Below are positions 1 through 7,404 of a stretch of 13,550 bases of DNA, one piece after another. The translations under genes were made by a program, and so were the position numbers. Below the pieces are notes generated by a model. That model saw only the letters and a program-made list of their open reading frames with translations, searched no databases and had not been told where the DNA came from. Source of the DNA: JAEUNJ01 sp052035955 (lineage in GTDB: Bacteria > Pseudomonadota > Gammaproteobacteria > Burkholderiales > Rhodocyclaceae); assembly GCA_052035955.1 (NCBI GenBank), contig JBPOHD010000058.1, positions 1-13,550 of the forward strand. Direction: 5' to 3'. Each line of letters starts with the position of its first letter. Position 1 is the stretch's first letter.

Positions 1-242
<242 letters not shown>

Positions 243-362
243 GGCAGGCTCGGGAACCCCGCCCGCCGCGACGGAAGGCTTACCGCCTGCTTTTCGGTCA
301 GGCGGCGGGTTCGCCGCCGCGGCCCCAGGCCCGGGGGCGATGCCCCCGTCCCCGGGACCGGG
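243..362. terminator. Convergent intergenic gap with two GC-rich hairpins, possible bidirectional terminator
   Basis: This 120-bp gap separates the converging TerC and OmpA-like genes. Two perfect inverted repeats are visible. One is GGCGGC (301-306) with GCCGCC (313-318) around a 6-nt loop; the other is GGGGGC (333-338) with GCCCCC (342-347) around GAT. Neither is followed by a proper T tract on either strand, apart from a short TTTT at 291-294. They may help end transcription from both sides or be Rho-assisted, but this is inferred from position and symmetry only. No gene is visible here. Confidence 0.35.
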
Positions 363-971
363 TCAGCGGACGCTGATCTCGGCCCGCCGGTTGCGCGGCT
401 CGGCCACCTCGTCGGCCGTCGGCACCAGGGGCTCGCGCTCGCCGCGCCCGGCGGTGTCGATGCGCGCGGCCTCGATCCCCGCCTCCACCAGTTCGGCCTT
501 CACCGCATCGGCGCGCCGCCAGGACAGGGCGTCGTTGTCCTCCAGGCGGCCGACCCGGTCGGTGTGGGCGACGACGCTGATCTCCGGCGCCGGCCGGCGC
601 GCCAGCTCCTCCTTGACCTTGCCGAACACGGCCCGGGACTCGGCCGTCAGGCGATCGGAGCCGGTGACGAAATTCACCGTCCATTGGACCGGACGCGGCG
701 GCTGCGCATCGAGCAGCGCGCCATAGCGGGCGCGCACCGAGTCCGCGCTCTCCCGCCGCGACTCGATGCGCCCATCGGGCGCGACGTCGGCCGCGGCATA
801 GGCCTCGCCGAGGAGGCGCTCGCCCGTTGCCGACTTGACGACCAGCGCGCCGCTGCCACCCTTGGCATCGGGCAGCAGGATCACCCTGTCCGCCGGCCGG
901 ACCGGGGGCTCGGGCTGGTGGTTGAGGGCGAATGCCAGCAGGCCGGCGGCGACGATGACGAGGGGTGTCAT
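363..971 (-). CDS. Small OmpA-like, peptidoglycan-binding envelope protein
   Basis: This is a 202-residue protein. An uncleaved or cleavable hydrophobic N-terminus (residues 1-16) has no lipobox Cys. A linker of about 80 residues follows, then a C-terminal OmpA-like domain from about residue 97: VNFVTGSDRLTAES, AHTDRVG around 136-141, and NRRAEI at 194-199. Asp138 and Arg196 fall where OmpA domains grip diaminopimelate in peptidoglycan. It lacks a beta-barrel, so it is a periplasmic or anchored cell-wall-binding protein rather than a porin. The ATG lies one base after the TGA of the fecR-like gene, so the pair is almost certainly translated together. Partner and precise role are unknown. Confidence 0.85.
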   Translation of the reverse strand: MTPLVIVAAGLLAFALNHQPEPPVRPADRVILLPDAKGGSGALVVKSATGERLLGEAYAAADVAPDGRIESRRESADSVRARYGALLDAQPPRPVQWTVNFVTGSDRLTAESRAVFGKVKEELARRPAPEISVVAHTDRVGRLEDNDALSWRRADAVKAELVEAGIEAARIDTAGRGEREPLVPTADEVAEPRNRRAEISVR

Positions 972-972
972 G

Positions 973-1422
973 TCATTCCCCCGCGGCGGCTTCGATGATG
1001 AATTCGGTCCCGCGCACGCCCAGGGTCACGGAATCGGTCCGGAAACGGACGGATTCCGGCGAGGCCTTGGCGAGTTTGCCGGAGACCACGGCAAGGGTGC
1101 CGCGCTTCAGGCTCGCGTCGAGCTCACCGGCGTGGGTCGTCGGATTGAAGGCGAACTTGTCCAGACCCAGCGTCGAGTTGGGACCGGCCGTCAGCAGGGT
1201 CTGGTCGCGCAAGGTGATGCCGATGGTCCCGTCGACGCCCGTCAGCACGCGGTCGGCGGCCTCGACGGACAGGCCGGGCACGGCAGCGATCCTCTGTCCG
1301 CCCCGTTCTACGGTGACCGCGCCGCGGACAGTCTTGACGGTGCCCGCCGGCTCGGCGGCCGTCGCGGCACCCGCCAGGCATGCTGCGATGAAGGCGATAC
1401 CCGCTGTTCCCAGTGTGTTCAT
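973..1422 (-). CDS. Secreted FecR-domain protein
   Basis: This 149-residue protein has a Sec signal peptide (hydrophobic residues 4-20, cleavage likely after ATA at about 20-22). A FecR-type domain follows: GTVKTVRGAVTVERGG, then about 56-70 AADRVLTGVDGTIGI, and near the C-terminus TLGVRGTEFIIE. Unlike the classical iron-citrate regulator FecR it has no transmembrane anchor or cytoplasmic anti-sigma region, so it is a stand-alone periplasmic version. The start at 1422 is chosen because GGGAGA sits 8-13 bases upstream and the signal peptide begins there; a longer frame reaching 1614 would run through the opposite-strand HATPase. It is co-transcribed with the OmpA-like gene. FecR-OmpA pairs are seen beside signalling proteins elsewhere, but no defined function is known to me. 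Confidence 0.85.
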   Translation of the reverse strand: MNTLGTAGIAFIAACLAGAATAAEPAGTVKTVRGAVTVERGGQRIAAVPGLSVEAADRVLTGVDGTIGITLRDQTLLTAGPNSTLGLDKFAFNPTTHAGELDASLKRGTLAVVSGKLAKASPESVRFRTDSVTLGVRGTEFIIEAAAGE

Positions 1423-1453
1423 TCCGATTTTCTCCCGTGTTCTAATTCGACGG

Positions 1454-1876
1454 ATGCCAGAACCTTCTGCCCTTCCCCGTTTTCCCGCCGCTCCATCGGC
1501 CCTTCCGCAGATGCTGGCCGCGGTGGCGGCGGCCTGCGAGAGCGGTGCCGTGGCCAGGCCCGTGCGCCTGCGCGTCGAACTGGTGGTCGAGGAACTGGTC
1601 AGCAACACCCTCAACCACGGCTATCGCGGCAGTACCGAAGGCAAGGGCATCTGGATGGACGTCTGCCTCGACGGCCAAGGCCTGCGCCTGCGCTATCAGG
1701 ACGAAGGCCCCCCCTTCAACCCCCTCGCCTCGGGCCCGGGGACCGCCGAGGAGGCGGTCCGGGCCGGACGTCCCGGCGGCCTCGGCGGTGCGCTGATCGG
1801 CGCCCTGCCGATCGAGGCGCGCTACGCCCGCACCGGTGGCCGCAACACCCTCGAACTGCACTTCCCGTTCACCTGA
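1454..1876 (+). CDS. RsbW/SpoIIAB-type HATPase (anti-sigma-like serine kinase)
   Basis: This 140-residue protein consists almost wholly of one HATPase_c domain of the anti-sigma kinase group. The N box is VEELVSNTLNHGY (45-57, Glu47 and Asn51), the G1 box is YQDEGPPFNP (81-90) and the glycine lid is GGLGGALI (108-115). There is no dimerisation/phospho-His domain, so it is not an ordinary sensor kinase. Such proteins bind ATP and either sequester a sigma factor or phosphorylate a STAS-domain partner; neither partner is encoded here. It is divergent from the fecR-like gene with only 31 bp between the starts, so the promoters must overlap. I saw no clear Shine-Dalgarno before ATG 1454, so the start is the least certain part. 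The 3' end overlaps the FKBP gene by 8 bp. Confidence 0.83.
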   Translation: MPEPSALPRFPAAPSALPQMLAAVAAACESGAVARPVRLRVELVVEELVSNTLNHGYRGSTEGKGIWMDVCLDGQGLRLRYQDEGPPFNPLASGPGTAEEAVRAGRPGGLGGALIGALPIEARYARTGGRNTLELHFPFT

Positions 1877-2225
1877 CGCCCAGCAACTCGACCTCGAAGA
1901 CCAGGGTGGCGTTGGGGGGGATCACCCCGCCGGCCCCCCGGGCGCCGTAGCCCAACTGGGGCGGGATGGTCAGCCGGCGCCTGCCACCGACCTTCATGCC
2001 CGCCACGCCCTGGTCCCAGCCGGAGATCACATGGCCGGCCCCGAGGGGAAACTCGAAGGGCTCGTTGCGGTCCTTGCTGGAATCGAACTTGCGGCCGTCG
2101 GTCAGCCAGCCGGTGTAATGCACCGAGACCCGCTTACCGGGAACGGCCTCGTCGCCGGCGCCGTCGCTGAAATCCTCGATGACGAGGCCATTGGCCGTGG
2201 TGGTGGATCGCAACGCTTCGCTCAT
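1869..2225 (-). CDS. FKBP-type peptidyl-prolyl cis-trans isomerase
   Basis: This 118-residue single-domain FKBP would catalyse cis-trans isomerisation of X-Pro bonds. Family hallmarks are all present: VHYTGWLTDGRKFDSS (about 35-50), FEFPLGAGHVISGWDQGVAGMKVGG (split across 57-81), IPPQLGYG and GAGGVIPPNATLVFEVELL at the C-terminus. It has no signal peptide, so it acts in the cytoplasm. GGAAAG upstream gives a plausible ribosome-binding site. It lies 24 bp after the stop of the GGDEF-EAL gene and is probably the last gene of that operon. The sequence most resembles the short FKBPs common in betaproteobacteria. The function is secure, but the client proteins are unknown. Confidence 0.95.
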   Translation of the reverse strand: MSEALRSTTTANGLVIEDFSDGAGDEAVPGKRVSVHYTGWLTDGRKFDSSKDRNEPFEFPLGAGHVISGWDQGVAGMKVGGRRRLTIPPQLGYGARGAGGVIPPNATLVFEVELLGVR

Positions 2226-2249
2226 GGGCTTTCCTTTCGAAAAAGTCGA

Positions 2250-4892
2250 TTATGCACGAGCCGCGCTGCCGCCCGCATCGGGCCGCTCGCCATGGAGGGC
2301 GGACGGCGTGAACAGCTCGTCGGTGGCCGTCGGGTCCATCGGGCGCGCGAACAGGTAGCCCTGGAACTTGCGGCAGCCGGCCGCCATCAGCATCTGCAGC
2401 TGCTCCCAGGTCTCGACGCCCTCGGCGAGGGCGTCGACCCCCATGGAGCGGGCAAGTCCGAGGATGGCGGCGATGATGGCCGCGTCATCCCGGCTGGCCC
2501 CCAGCCCACGCACGAAGCTCTGGTCGACCTTGAGCTTGTGGACCTGGAAGCGCTTCAGGTAGGCGAGGCTCGAATAACCGGTGCCGAAATCGTCGATGGC
2601 AATGCGCACGCCCATCTCCGCAAGCTCGGACAACCTGGTCCGCGTCTCGTCCACGTCGTGCATCAGGCTGGATTCGGTGATCTCCAGTTCCAGCAGGGAG
2701 GCGGGTTGCCCCGCCTCGTCCAGGGCGTGGCGCACCGTTTCCACGAGGCCCCTCTGGCCGAACTGCCGCGGCGAGAGGTTGACGGAAATGGGCAGGGCGG
2801 GAAATCCCGCCTCCTGCCAGCGCCGGTTCTGCCGCAAGGCCTCGCGCAGCACCCACTCGCCGATCGGGACGATGAGCCCGGTCTCCTCGGCGACCGGGAT
2901 GAACTCCGCCGGCGAGATGACGCCGTGCTCGGGATCGTGCCAGCGCACCAGGGCCTCCAGGCCGCAGACCCTGCCGGCATCCAGGTCCACCAGGGGCTGG
3001 TACTGGAGTCGCAGGCCCTCCTGGTCGAGGGCGGCGCGCAAGCGATGCTCCAGGTTGAAGAAGCGGGCCGCCGCCTCGTTCATGCGCGGCGCGAAGAACT
3101 GGAAGTTGTTCCGGCCCTGCTCCTTGGCATGGTACATGGCCGTATCGGCGTTCTTCATCAGGTCGTAGGGGTCGGCGCCGTCGTCGGGATAGAGGCTCAC
3201 CCCGACCGACGGCGTGATGCGCAGGTCGTGGCCGTCTATCTGCACCGGGGGCGCCAGGGCGGCGACGATCTTCTCGGCGATCAGCACGACGTCATCGGGG
3301 GCGGCAACTTCCTGGAGGACCAGCACGAACTCGTCCCCCCCCAGCCGGGAGACCGTGTCCACGGCGCGGACCGCGGCGGTCAGCCGGGCGGCCACCTGGA
3401 CCAGCAGGGCGTCGCCGACGGCATGGCCGAGGGTGTCGTTGATGGCCTTGAACCGGTCGAGGTCCACGAACAGCACGGCGACCCGATAACGATAGCGTTC
3501 GGCGGCGGCCAGCGCCTGCTTCAGGCGGTCGAGCAGCAAGGCCCGGTTCGGCAGCCCGGTCAGGACGTCGTGATGGGCTAGGTGCCAGATCCGCTGCTCC
3601 GCCTGCATGCGCTCGAAGATCTCCTCCTGGAGCTGGGAATTCGCGGTGGCAAGCTCGGCGGTACGTTCGACGACGCGGCTCTCGAGTTCGTCCCGGGCCG
3701 CGATCAGCGCCGCCTCGGCCTTGTGCCGTTCGGTGACGTCCTCGAAGATCCACACGACGTCGGTATCGGCATCGGTACCGTGGATGTCGATGCCGCGACC
3801 GGTGGCGCGAACCCAGAAGACGGTACCGTCCTTGCGCCGGACGCGGGTCTCGCCGATGAAGGTGGCGCCGCGCAGGATGGCCTCGTAGGCGCGCTGGCCA
3901 TGGTCCCGGTATTCCTCGTAGGTCGGGTAGAAGACCTGGGTAGAACGGCCGACCAGTTCCCCCTCGCCGTAGCCGAAGATCTCCTCGAGCTTGCGGTTGC
4001 TTCGCCGCACGGTGCGCTCGCGGACGAACATGATGCCGACCGCCGCGTTGTCGAAGATGGTCCGCTGTTCCTCGTGGGACAGGCGCAGGCGCTCGGCGGC
4101 CTCCCGCTCCTCGGTGATGTCCTCGAGCATCCAGACGCTGCCCTCGTCCGGTTCCGCCTGCGAGAAGGCGCGCCCGGAAAGCCGGCCCCAGAACACGCTT
4201 CCGTCCTTGCGCCGGAACTTCTGGTCCCGCTGGTGGCGGTTTCCGGCCAGCAGGTCGGGATACGCCGAGGCGCCAATGCCCTCGTAGTCCTCGTCGGTGA
4301 CGTACCAGGCGCGGGTGGACAGGCCATCCATTTCCCCCGGGGCGTAACCGAACAACTCCTCGAACCGGCGGTTGCAGCGTTCCGTGCGGCGGTGCCGGAC
4401 GACGGCGATGCCGAGCACGGCAGTCTCGAGGATGATGGAGAGTTCCCCGGTCGTGCGGGCCAGGGTTTCCCGCATGCGCAGGTCCTCGGTGACGTCCTCC
4501 ATGATCCAGATGGTGCCGTCCTGGGTGCGCCTGGGATTGACGGCCTTGGCCGAAATGCGGCACCAGAAGTCGCTGCCGTCCCGCCTGCGCATCTCGATCT
4601 CGTCCCGGAAGGGCTTGCCTTCCGCAAGCACGGGACCGGCGGTGGCGCCGACGTTGGAATAGGCGGACTCCGAGGGATAGAGGGCCTGGCCGGGCAGTCC
4701 GATGAACTCGTCGAGGGAGTAGCCGAACATCTGGGCGGCCAGGGGATTGGCGCGCACCACCACCCGGTTGCGGGTGAAGAGGATGCCGACGGTCGCGTTC
4801 TCGAGGATGGCGCGGAACTCGAGCAGGGCATGGATGCCGCCGTCGCCCACCGCCTCCTGGCCTTCGGTCCCCGCCCGTCCGTTGCCGTTCAT
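2250..4892 (-). CDS. Triple-PAS GGDEF-EAL cyclic-di-GMP enzyme
   Basis: This 880-residue cytoplasmic protein has no transmembrane segment. In order it has PAS domains at about 24-142, 149-268 and 274-393, a coiled coil at about 393-437, GGDEF at about 438-602 and EAL at about 612-862. The GGDEF motif (518-522) is intact, with an RxxD product-inhibition site five residues before it (509-512). The EAL domain keeps EAL 646-648, NLSPRQF, ELEITES, DDFGTG (767-772), Lys788 and EGVET (824-828). Both diguanylate cyclase and phosphodiesterase activity are therefore possible. The ATG at 4892-4890 overlaps the upstream TGA as ATGA, which fixes the start and implies translational coupling; an in-frame extension to 4988 runs inside the upstream gene. 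The PAS ligand cannot be read from the sequence. Confidence 0.95.
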   Translation of the reverse strand: MNGNGRAGTEGQEAVGDGGIHALLEFRAILENATVGILFTRNRVVVRANPLAAQMFGYSLDEFIGLPGQALYPSESAYSNVGATAGPVLAEGKPFRDEIEMRRRDGSDFWCRISAKAVNPRRTQDGTIWIMEDVTEDLRMRETLARTTGELSIILETAVLGIAVVRHRRTERCNRRFEELFGYAPGEMDGLSTRAWYVTDEDYEGIGASAYPDLLAGNRHQRDQKFRRKDGSVFWGRLSGRAFSQAEPDEGSVWMLEDITEEREAAERLRLSHEEQRTIFDNAAVGIMFVRERTVRRSNRKLEEIFGYGEGELVGRSTQVFYPTYEEYRDHGQRAYEAILRGATFIGETRVRRKDGTVFWVRATGRGIDIHGTDADTDVVWIFEDVTERHKAEAALIAARDELESRVVERTAELATANSQLQEEIFERMQAEQRIWHLAHHDVLTGLPNRALLLDRLKQALAAAERYRYRVAVLFVDLDRFKAINDTLGHAVGDALLVQVAARLTAAVRAVDTVSRLGGDEFVLVLQEVAAPDDVVLIAEKIVAALAPPVQIDGHDLRITPSVGVSLYPDDGADPYDLMKNADTAMYHAKEQGRNNFQFFAPRMNEAAARFFNLEHRLRAALDQEGLRLQYQPLVDLDAGRVCGLEALVRWHDPEHGVISPAEFIPVAEETGLIVPIGEWVLREALRQNRRWQEAGFPALPISVNLSPRQFGQRGLVETVRHALDEAGQPASLLELEITESSLMHDVDETRTRLSELAEMGVRIAIDDFGTGYSSLAYLKRFQVHKLKVDQSFVRGLGASRDDAAIIAAILGLARSMGVDALAEGVETWEQLQMLMAAGCRKFQGYLFARPMDPTATDELFTPSALHGERPDAGGSAARA

Positions 4893-5767
4893 CGCGGTTC
4901 GCCTCCGGCCGATTCGAGGACCCGGAGCAGCGCGGCGCTGTCCTGGGTGCCCCAGCCGAGGGCCATCAGGGCATTCAACTGCAGCCATACCGTCGCCGCC
5001 ACCGGCAGCGGCACCCCGGCCGCCGCCGCCTCGCCGTGCAGGATGGCGAAGTCCTTGTGGTGCAGGCGCGCCTCGACCCCGGCCGCGAAATCGCGCTCCG
5101 CCATCCTGCCGCCGAACACCTCCAGGACCCGAGACCCGGCCGAACCCCCGAGCATGGCCTCGCGCACGCGGGCGAAATCGACGCCGGAGGCCGCCGACAG
5201 TCGCGCCGCCTCGGCACAGGCCTCGATGGCCGCCACCATGATCATCTGGTTGCAGGCCTTGGCCACCTGGCCGGCGCCGCGCGGCCCGACATGCACGACC
5301 GTCTTGCCGAGCACCGCGAAGAGCGGGCGCACCCGGTCGAGGACTTCCGGGTCGCCGCCCACCATGATGGCCAGGGTCGCCGCCCGGGCGCCCACGGCGC
5401 CGCCGGAAACGGGTGCATCGAGCATGGCGATCCGGCGGTCCGCCAGCCGGTCTCCGATCCGCCGGGCGACCGCCGGGGCGATCGTGCTCATGTCCACGAA
5501 CACCGTGCCGGGCGCGGCGCCGGCGGCAACGCCCTGCGGGCCCAGGGCCACGGCCTCCACGTCGGCATTCCCGGTCACCACGCAGAAGACGACTTCCGCC
5601 TGTCGCGCCGCTTCCGCGGGACTCGTGCAGTCGATGGCGCCGGCATCGACCAGGGGCTGGCGGGCCTCGGGCCGCCGGGCGAAGACGGCGACCCGGTGTC
5701 CGGCGCGCAGCAGGTTTTCCGCCATGGGCCGCCCCATGGCGCCCAGGCCGATGACGCCGACCTCCAT
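4889..5767 (-). CDS. 3-hydroxyisobutyrate/tartronate-semialdehyde-type dehydrogenase, paralogue 1
   Basis: This 292-residue beta-hydroxyacid dehydrogenase has an N-terminal Rossmann fold (GLGAMGRPM, 7-15) for NAD(P). Further motifs are the substrate loop DAPVSGG (117-123), the catalytic-lysine motif GAGQVAKACNQ (Lys170, Asn173) and HHKDF (236-240). Arg31-Arg32 after the second beta strand would favour NADP(H). Family members interconvert a beta-hydroxyacid and its semialdehyde, such as 3-hydroxyisobutyrate, D-glycerate/tartronate semialdehyde or succinic semialdehyde/4-hydroxybutyrate; the substrate cannot be chosen from sequence alone. It starts 7 bp after the stop of its paralogue and its stop is fused (ATGA) to the GGDEF-EAL start. 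The middle of the protein (residues 178-215, with LGGSAGSRVLE) differs from its sister, which suggests a different substrate. Confidence 0.9.
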   Translation of the reverse strand: MEVGVIGLGAMGRPMAENLLRAGHRVAVFARRPEARQPLVDAGAIDCTSPAEAARQAEVVFCVVTGNADVEAVALGPQGVAAGAAPGTVFVDMSTIAPAVARRIGDRLADRRIAMLDAPVSGGAVGARAATLAIMVGGDPEVLDRVRPLFAVLGKTVVHVGPRGAGQVAKACNQMIMVAAIEACAEAARLSAASGVDFARVREAMLGGSAGSRVLEVFGGRMAERDFAAGVEARLHHKDFAILHGEAAAAGVPLPVAATVWLQLNALMALGWGTQDSAALLRVLESAGGEPR

Positions 5768-5774
5768 GGCGTGC

Positions 5775-6650
5775 CTACTCGCCGCCGCTCATGCGCTCCA
5801 GCAGCCGCAGGAGGGCGATCGAATCCTCCTCGCCCATGCCGCTGCCGACCATGCCGTTGAACAGCTGGGCCGTCGCCGCCGCCGACGGCAGCATGAGGCC
5901 GAGGCGATGCGCCTCCTCCATGACGATGCGCATGTCCTTCTGGTGCATCCAGGCCTTGAAGCCGGGCTTGAAATTCCGATCCAGCATGCGCTGGCCGTGG
6001 TTCTCGAGGATCCGGGAATAGGCGAAACCGCCGAGCAGGGCCTCGCGGACCCGGGCCGGATCGACGCCGCTGCGGCGGGCAAAGTTGAAGGCCTCGGCCA
6101 CGGCGGCGACGCCGACGCCGGTCAGGATCTGGTTGCAGGCCTTGGCGACCTGGCCGGCCCCGGACGGCCCGATCAGGTTCACCGACTTGCCCATGCATTC
6201 CAGCAGGGGCTTCACTTTCTCGAAGGACGCCGGATCGCCGCCGACCATGATGGTCAGGCTGGCGTTGATGGCGCCGACCTCGCCACCGGACACCGGCGCA
6301 TCGAGGAAGGCGATGCCCTTCCCGGCCAGGGCGGCGGCAATGCGCCGTGCGGCGTCCGGGTTGATGGTCGACATGTCCACCACCGTCAATCCGGGGCGCC
6401 CCCCTTCGGCAACGCCTCCCTCGCCCAGGACGACCTGTTCCACGTCCGGCGCATCGGCGACCATGGTGAAGACGACCTCCGCGTGGCCGGCCAGGGCGGC
6501 GGCGCTCACGTGCGCCCGCGCGCCGACGTCCCGGAAGGGTTCCAGGCTGGACGGCCGCCGCGCCCAGAGATGCAGGCCATGCCCGGCCCGCGCCAGGTGC
6601 AGGGCCATGGGCCGCCCCATCAGGCCGAGACCGATGAATCCGATGTCCAT
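5775..6650 (-). CDS. 3-hydroxyisobutyrate/tartronate-semialdehyde-type dehydrogenase, paralogue 2 (GarR-like)
   Basis: This 291-residue member of the same family has GLGLMGRPM (7-15), DAPVSGG (117-123), Lys170 in GAGQVAKACNQ, and HQKDM (236-240). It aligns with paralogue 1 essentially without gaps, with the key residues at identical positions, so the two arose by tandem duplication. The segment DRNFKPGF (224-231) is as in E. coli GarR, making 2-hydroxy-3-oxopropionate (tartronate semialdehyde) reductase the best guess, although 3-hydroxyisobutyrate dehydrogenase or glyoxylate/succinic semialdehyde reductase remain possible. GGGAGG five bases before the ATG supports the start. It lies 25 bp after the DUF4202 gene in the same operon. 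No other glycerate-pathway genes are in the window. Confidence 0.9.
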   Translation of the reverse strand: MDIGFIGLGLMGRPMALHLARAGHGLHLWARRPSSLEPFRDVGARAHVSAAALAGHAEVVFTMVADAPDVEQVVLGEGGVAEGGRPGLTVVDMSTINPDAARRIAAALAGKGIAFLDAPVSGGEVGAINASLTIMVGGDPASFEKVKPLLECMGKSVNLIGPSGAGQVAKACNQILTGVGVAAVAEAFNFARRSGVDPARVREALLGGFAYSRILENHGQRMLDRNFKPGFKAWMHQKDMRIVMEEAHRLGLMLPSAAATAQLFNGMVGSGMGEEDSIALLRLLERMSGGE

Positions 6651-6675
6651 GCCAGCCTCCCTTTGCGTGACGGCC

Positions 6676-7296
6676 TCAGCCGGCGATGGCCCGGGTGATC
6701 AGGGGCACCAGGGGCTCGGGCAGCTTCAGCTTTCCGGAAAGGGCGAAGGCGTGGGCATCGTCGGACATCTTCTTCCAGGTCTTGCGGATGATGTCCAGCC
6801 ACTTCTCCTCGGGGTAGTCCGCCTTCTGGCCCGCGAAGCCAAGCATGTAATGCTCGATGAACACCAGGTCGGCCACGTCTTCCAGCATCTGGGACTCGGG
6901 GTTCACCTTGATGCCCTTCTTGCCGACGGCGGTCTTCACGCGTTCGATCATCGCCTCGTCGTAGCCGGCCTCGGCCATCAGGCGACCGGCCGTCTCGGCG
7001 TGGAACTTGTAGAGCTGGGTGCGCCACTGCAGGTAACCGGCGCGATCCATGGGGTGGCTGTCCCGCGGACTCTTCCAGCGCTGGATGTGCTGGGCGCGCA
7101 CCGCAAGGCGCACCGCCTCCGGCGCATCGGGAACGAAGCGATCGAGCATCTCGCTCATCCGGCGCCCGTAGAGCAGTTCCCTGGGGACCGGCTGGCCGCT
7201 CGCCGGATCGGTCTCCTGGCGGGGATCCTCCGCGTTGGCGGCGTCGAAGAGCGCAAGGGCGCGGGCGAGGCGCGCCGGGTCGGCTACCTGGGTCAT
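6676..7296 (-). CDS. DUF4202-family protein
   Basis: This 206-residue soluble, helical protein is recognised as DUF4202 by ELLYGRRMSEML (40-51), RAQHIQRWKSPRDSHPMDRAGYLQWR (67-92, read in pieces) and an FHAE motif (98-101). A later acidic/His cluster is LEDVADLVFIEHY (138-150). The spread of His70, His99, Glu139-Asp140 and Asp143 over helices recalls HD-type metal phosphohydrolases, but that is only an inference. The biochemical function is unknown. GGAGG six bases upstream supports ATG 7296, and a TATAAT box lies 25-30 bp upstream, so it probably begins the five-gene operon ending with FKBP. Its position directly after nrtABD suggests a link with nitrogen metabolism, by association only. Confidence 0.8.
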   Translation of the reverse strand: MTQVADPARLARALALFDAANAEDPRQETDPASGQPVPRELLYGRRMSEMLDRFVPDAPEAVRLAVRAQHIQRWKSPRDSHPMDRAGYLQWRTQLYKFHAETAGRLMAEAGYDEAMIERVKTAVGKKGIKVNPESQMLEDVADLVFIEHYMLGFAGQKADYPEEKWLDIIRKTWKKMSDDAHAFALSGKLKLPEPLVPLITRAIAG

Positions 7297-7320
7297 GGAA
7301 TCCTCCGGAAATGAAGGCCG

Positions 7321-7326
7321 ATTATA
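7321..7326 (-). promoter_or_regulatory. Consensus -10 box (TATAAT) for the DUF4202 operon
   Basis: On the minus strand TATAAT matches the sigma-70 -10 consensus in an otherwise GC-rich gap between nrtD and the DUF4202 gene. It would place the start of transcription near 7314, giving a leader of about 18 bases that contains GGAGG. The -35 region is poor: TTTCCG or ATTTCC at 16-17 bp spacing. The promoter is therefore weak, activator-dependent or not real. It is the only A/T-rich block in the gap. Confidence 0.5.
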
Positions 7327-7382
7327 GCCTCCACCCCCGGCGCGGAAATCCGTCCGGCGGGCCGCGCAGGGGCGCCCGACTC

Positions 7383-7401
7383 GCGCCGGCCTCCCCGGCG
7401 C
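7383..7401 (-). terminator. GC-rich hairpin just after nrtD
   Basis: A perfect 7-bp inverted repeat, GCGCCGG (7383-7389) and CCGGCGC (7395-7401) around a 5-nt loop, starts 3 bp after the nrtD stop. No T run follows on the minus strand, so it is not a classic intrinsic terminator. It could stabilise the 3' end of nrtABD mRNA or act with Rho, separating the importer operon from the DUF4202 operon. Confidence 0.4.
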
Positions 7402-7404
7402 CGG

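Noticed and set aside
4893..4988. Longer N-terminus for the GGDEF-EAL protein
   Set aside because: The extra 32 residues lie inside the upstream dehydrogenase gene and are not PAS-like. The ATGA overlap at 4892 gives the better start.
3582..6698. A 1038-codon open frame on the + strand
   Set aside because: It lies opposite the GGDEF-EAL and dehydrogenase genes, whose domains are unmistakable. Its translation is low-complexity Gly/Ala/Asp/Leu typical of antisense frames in GC-rich DNA.
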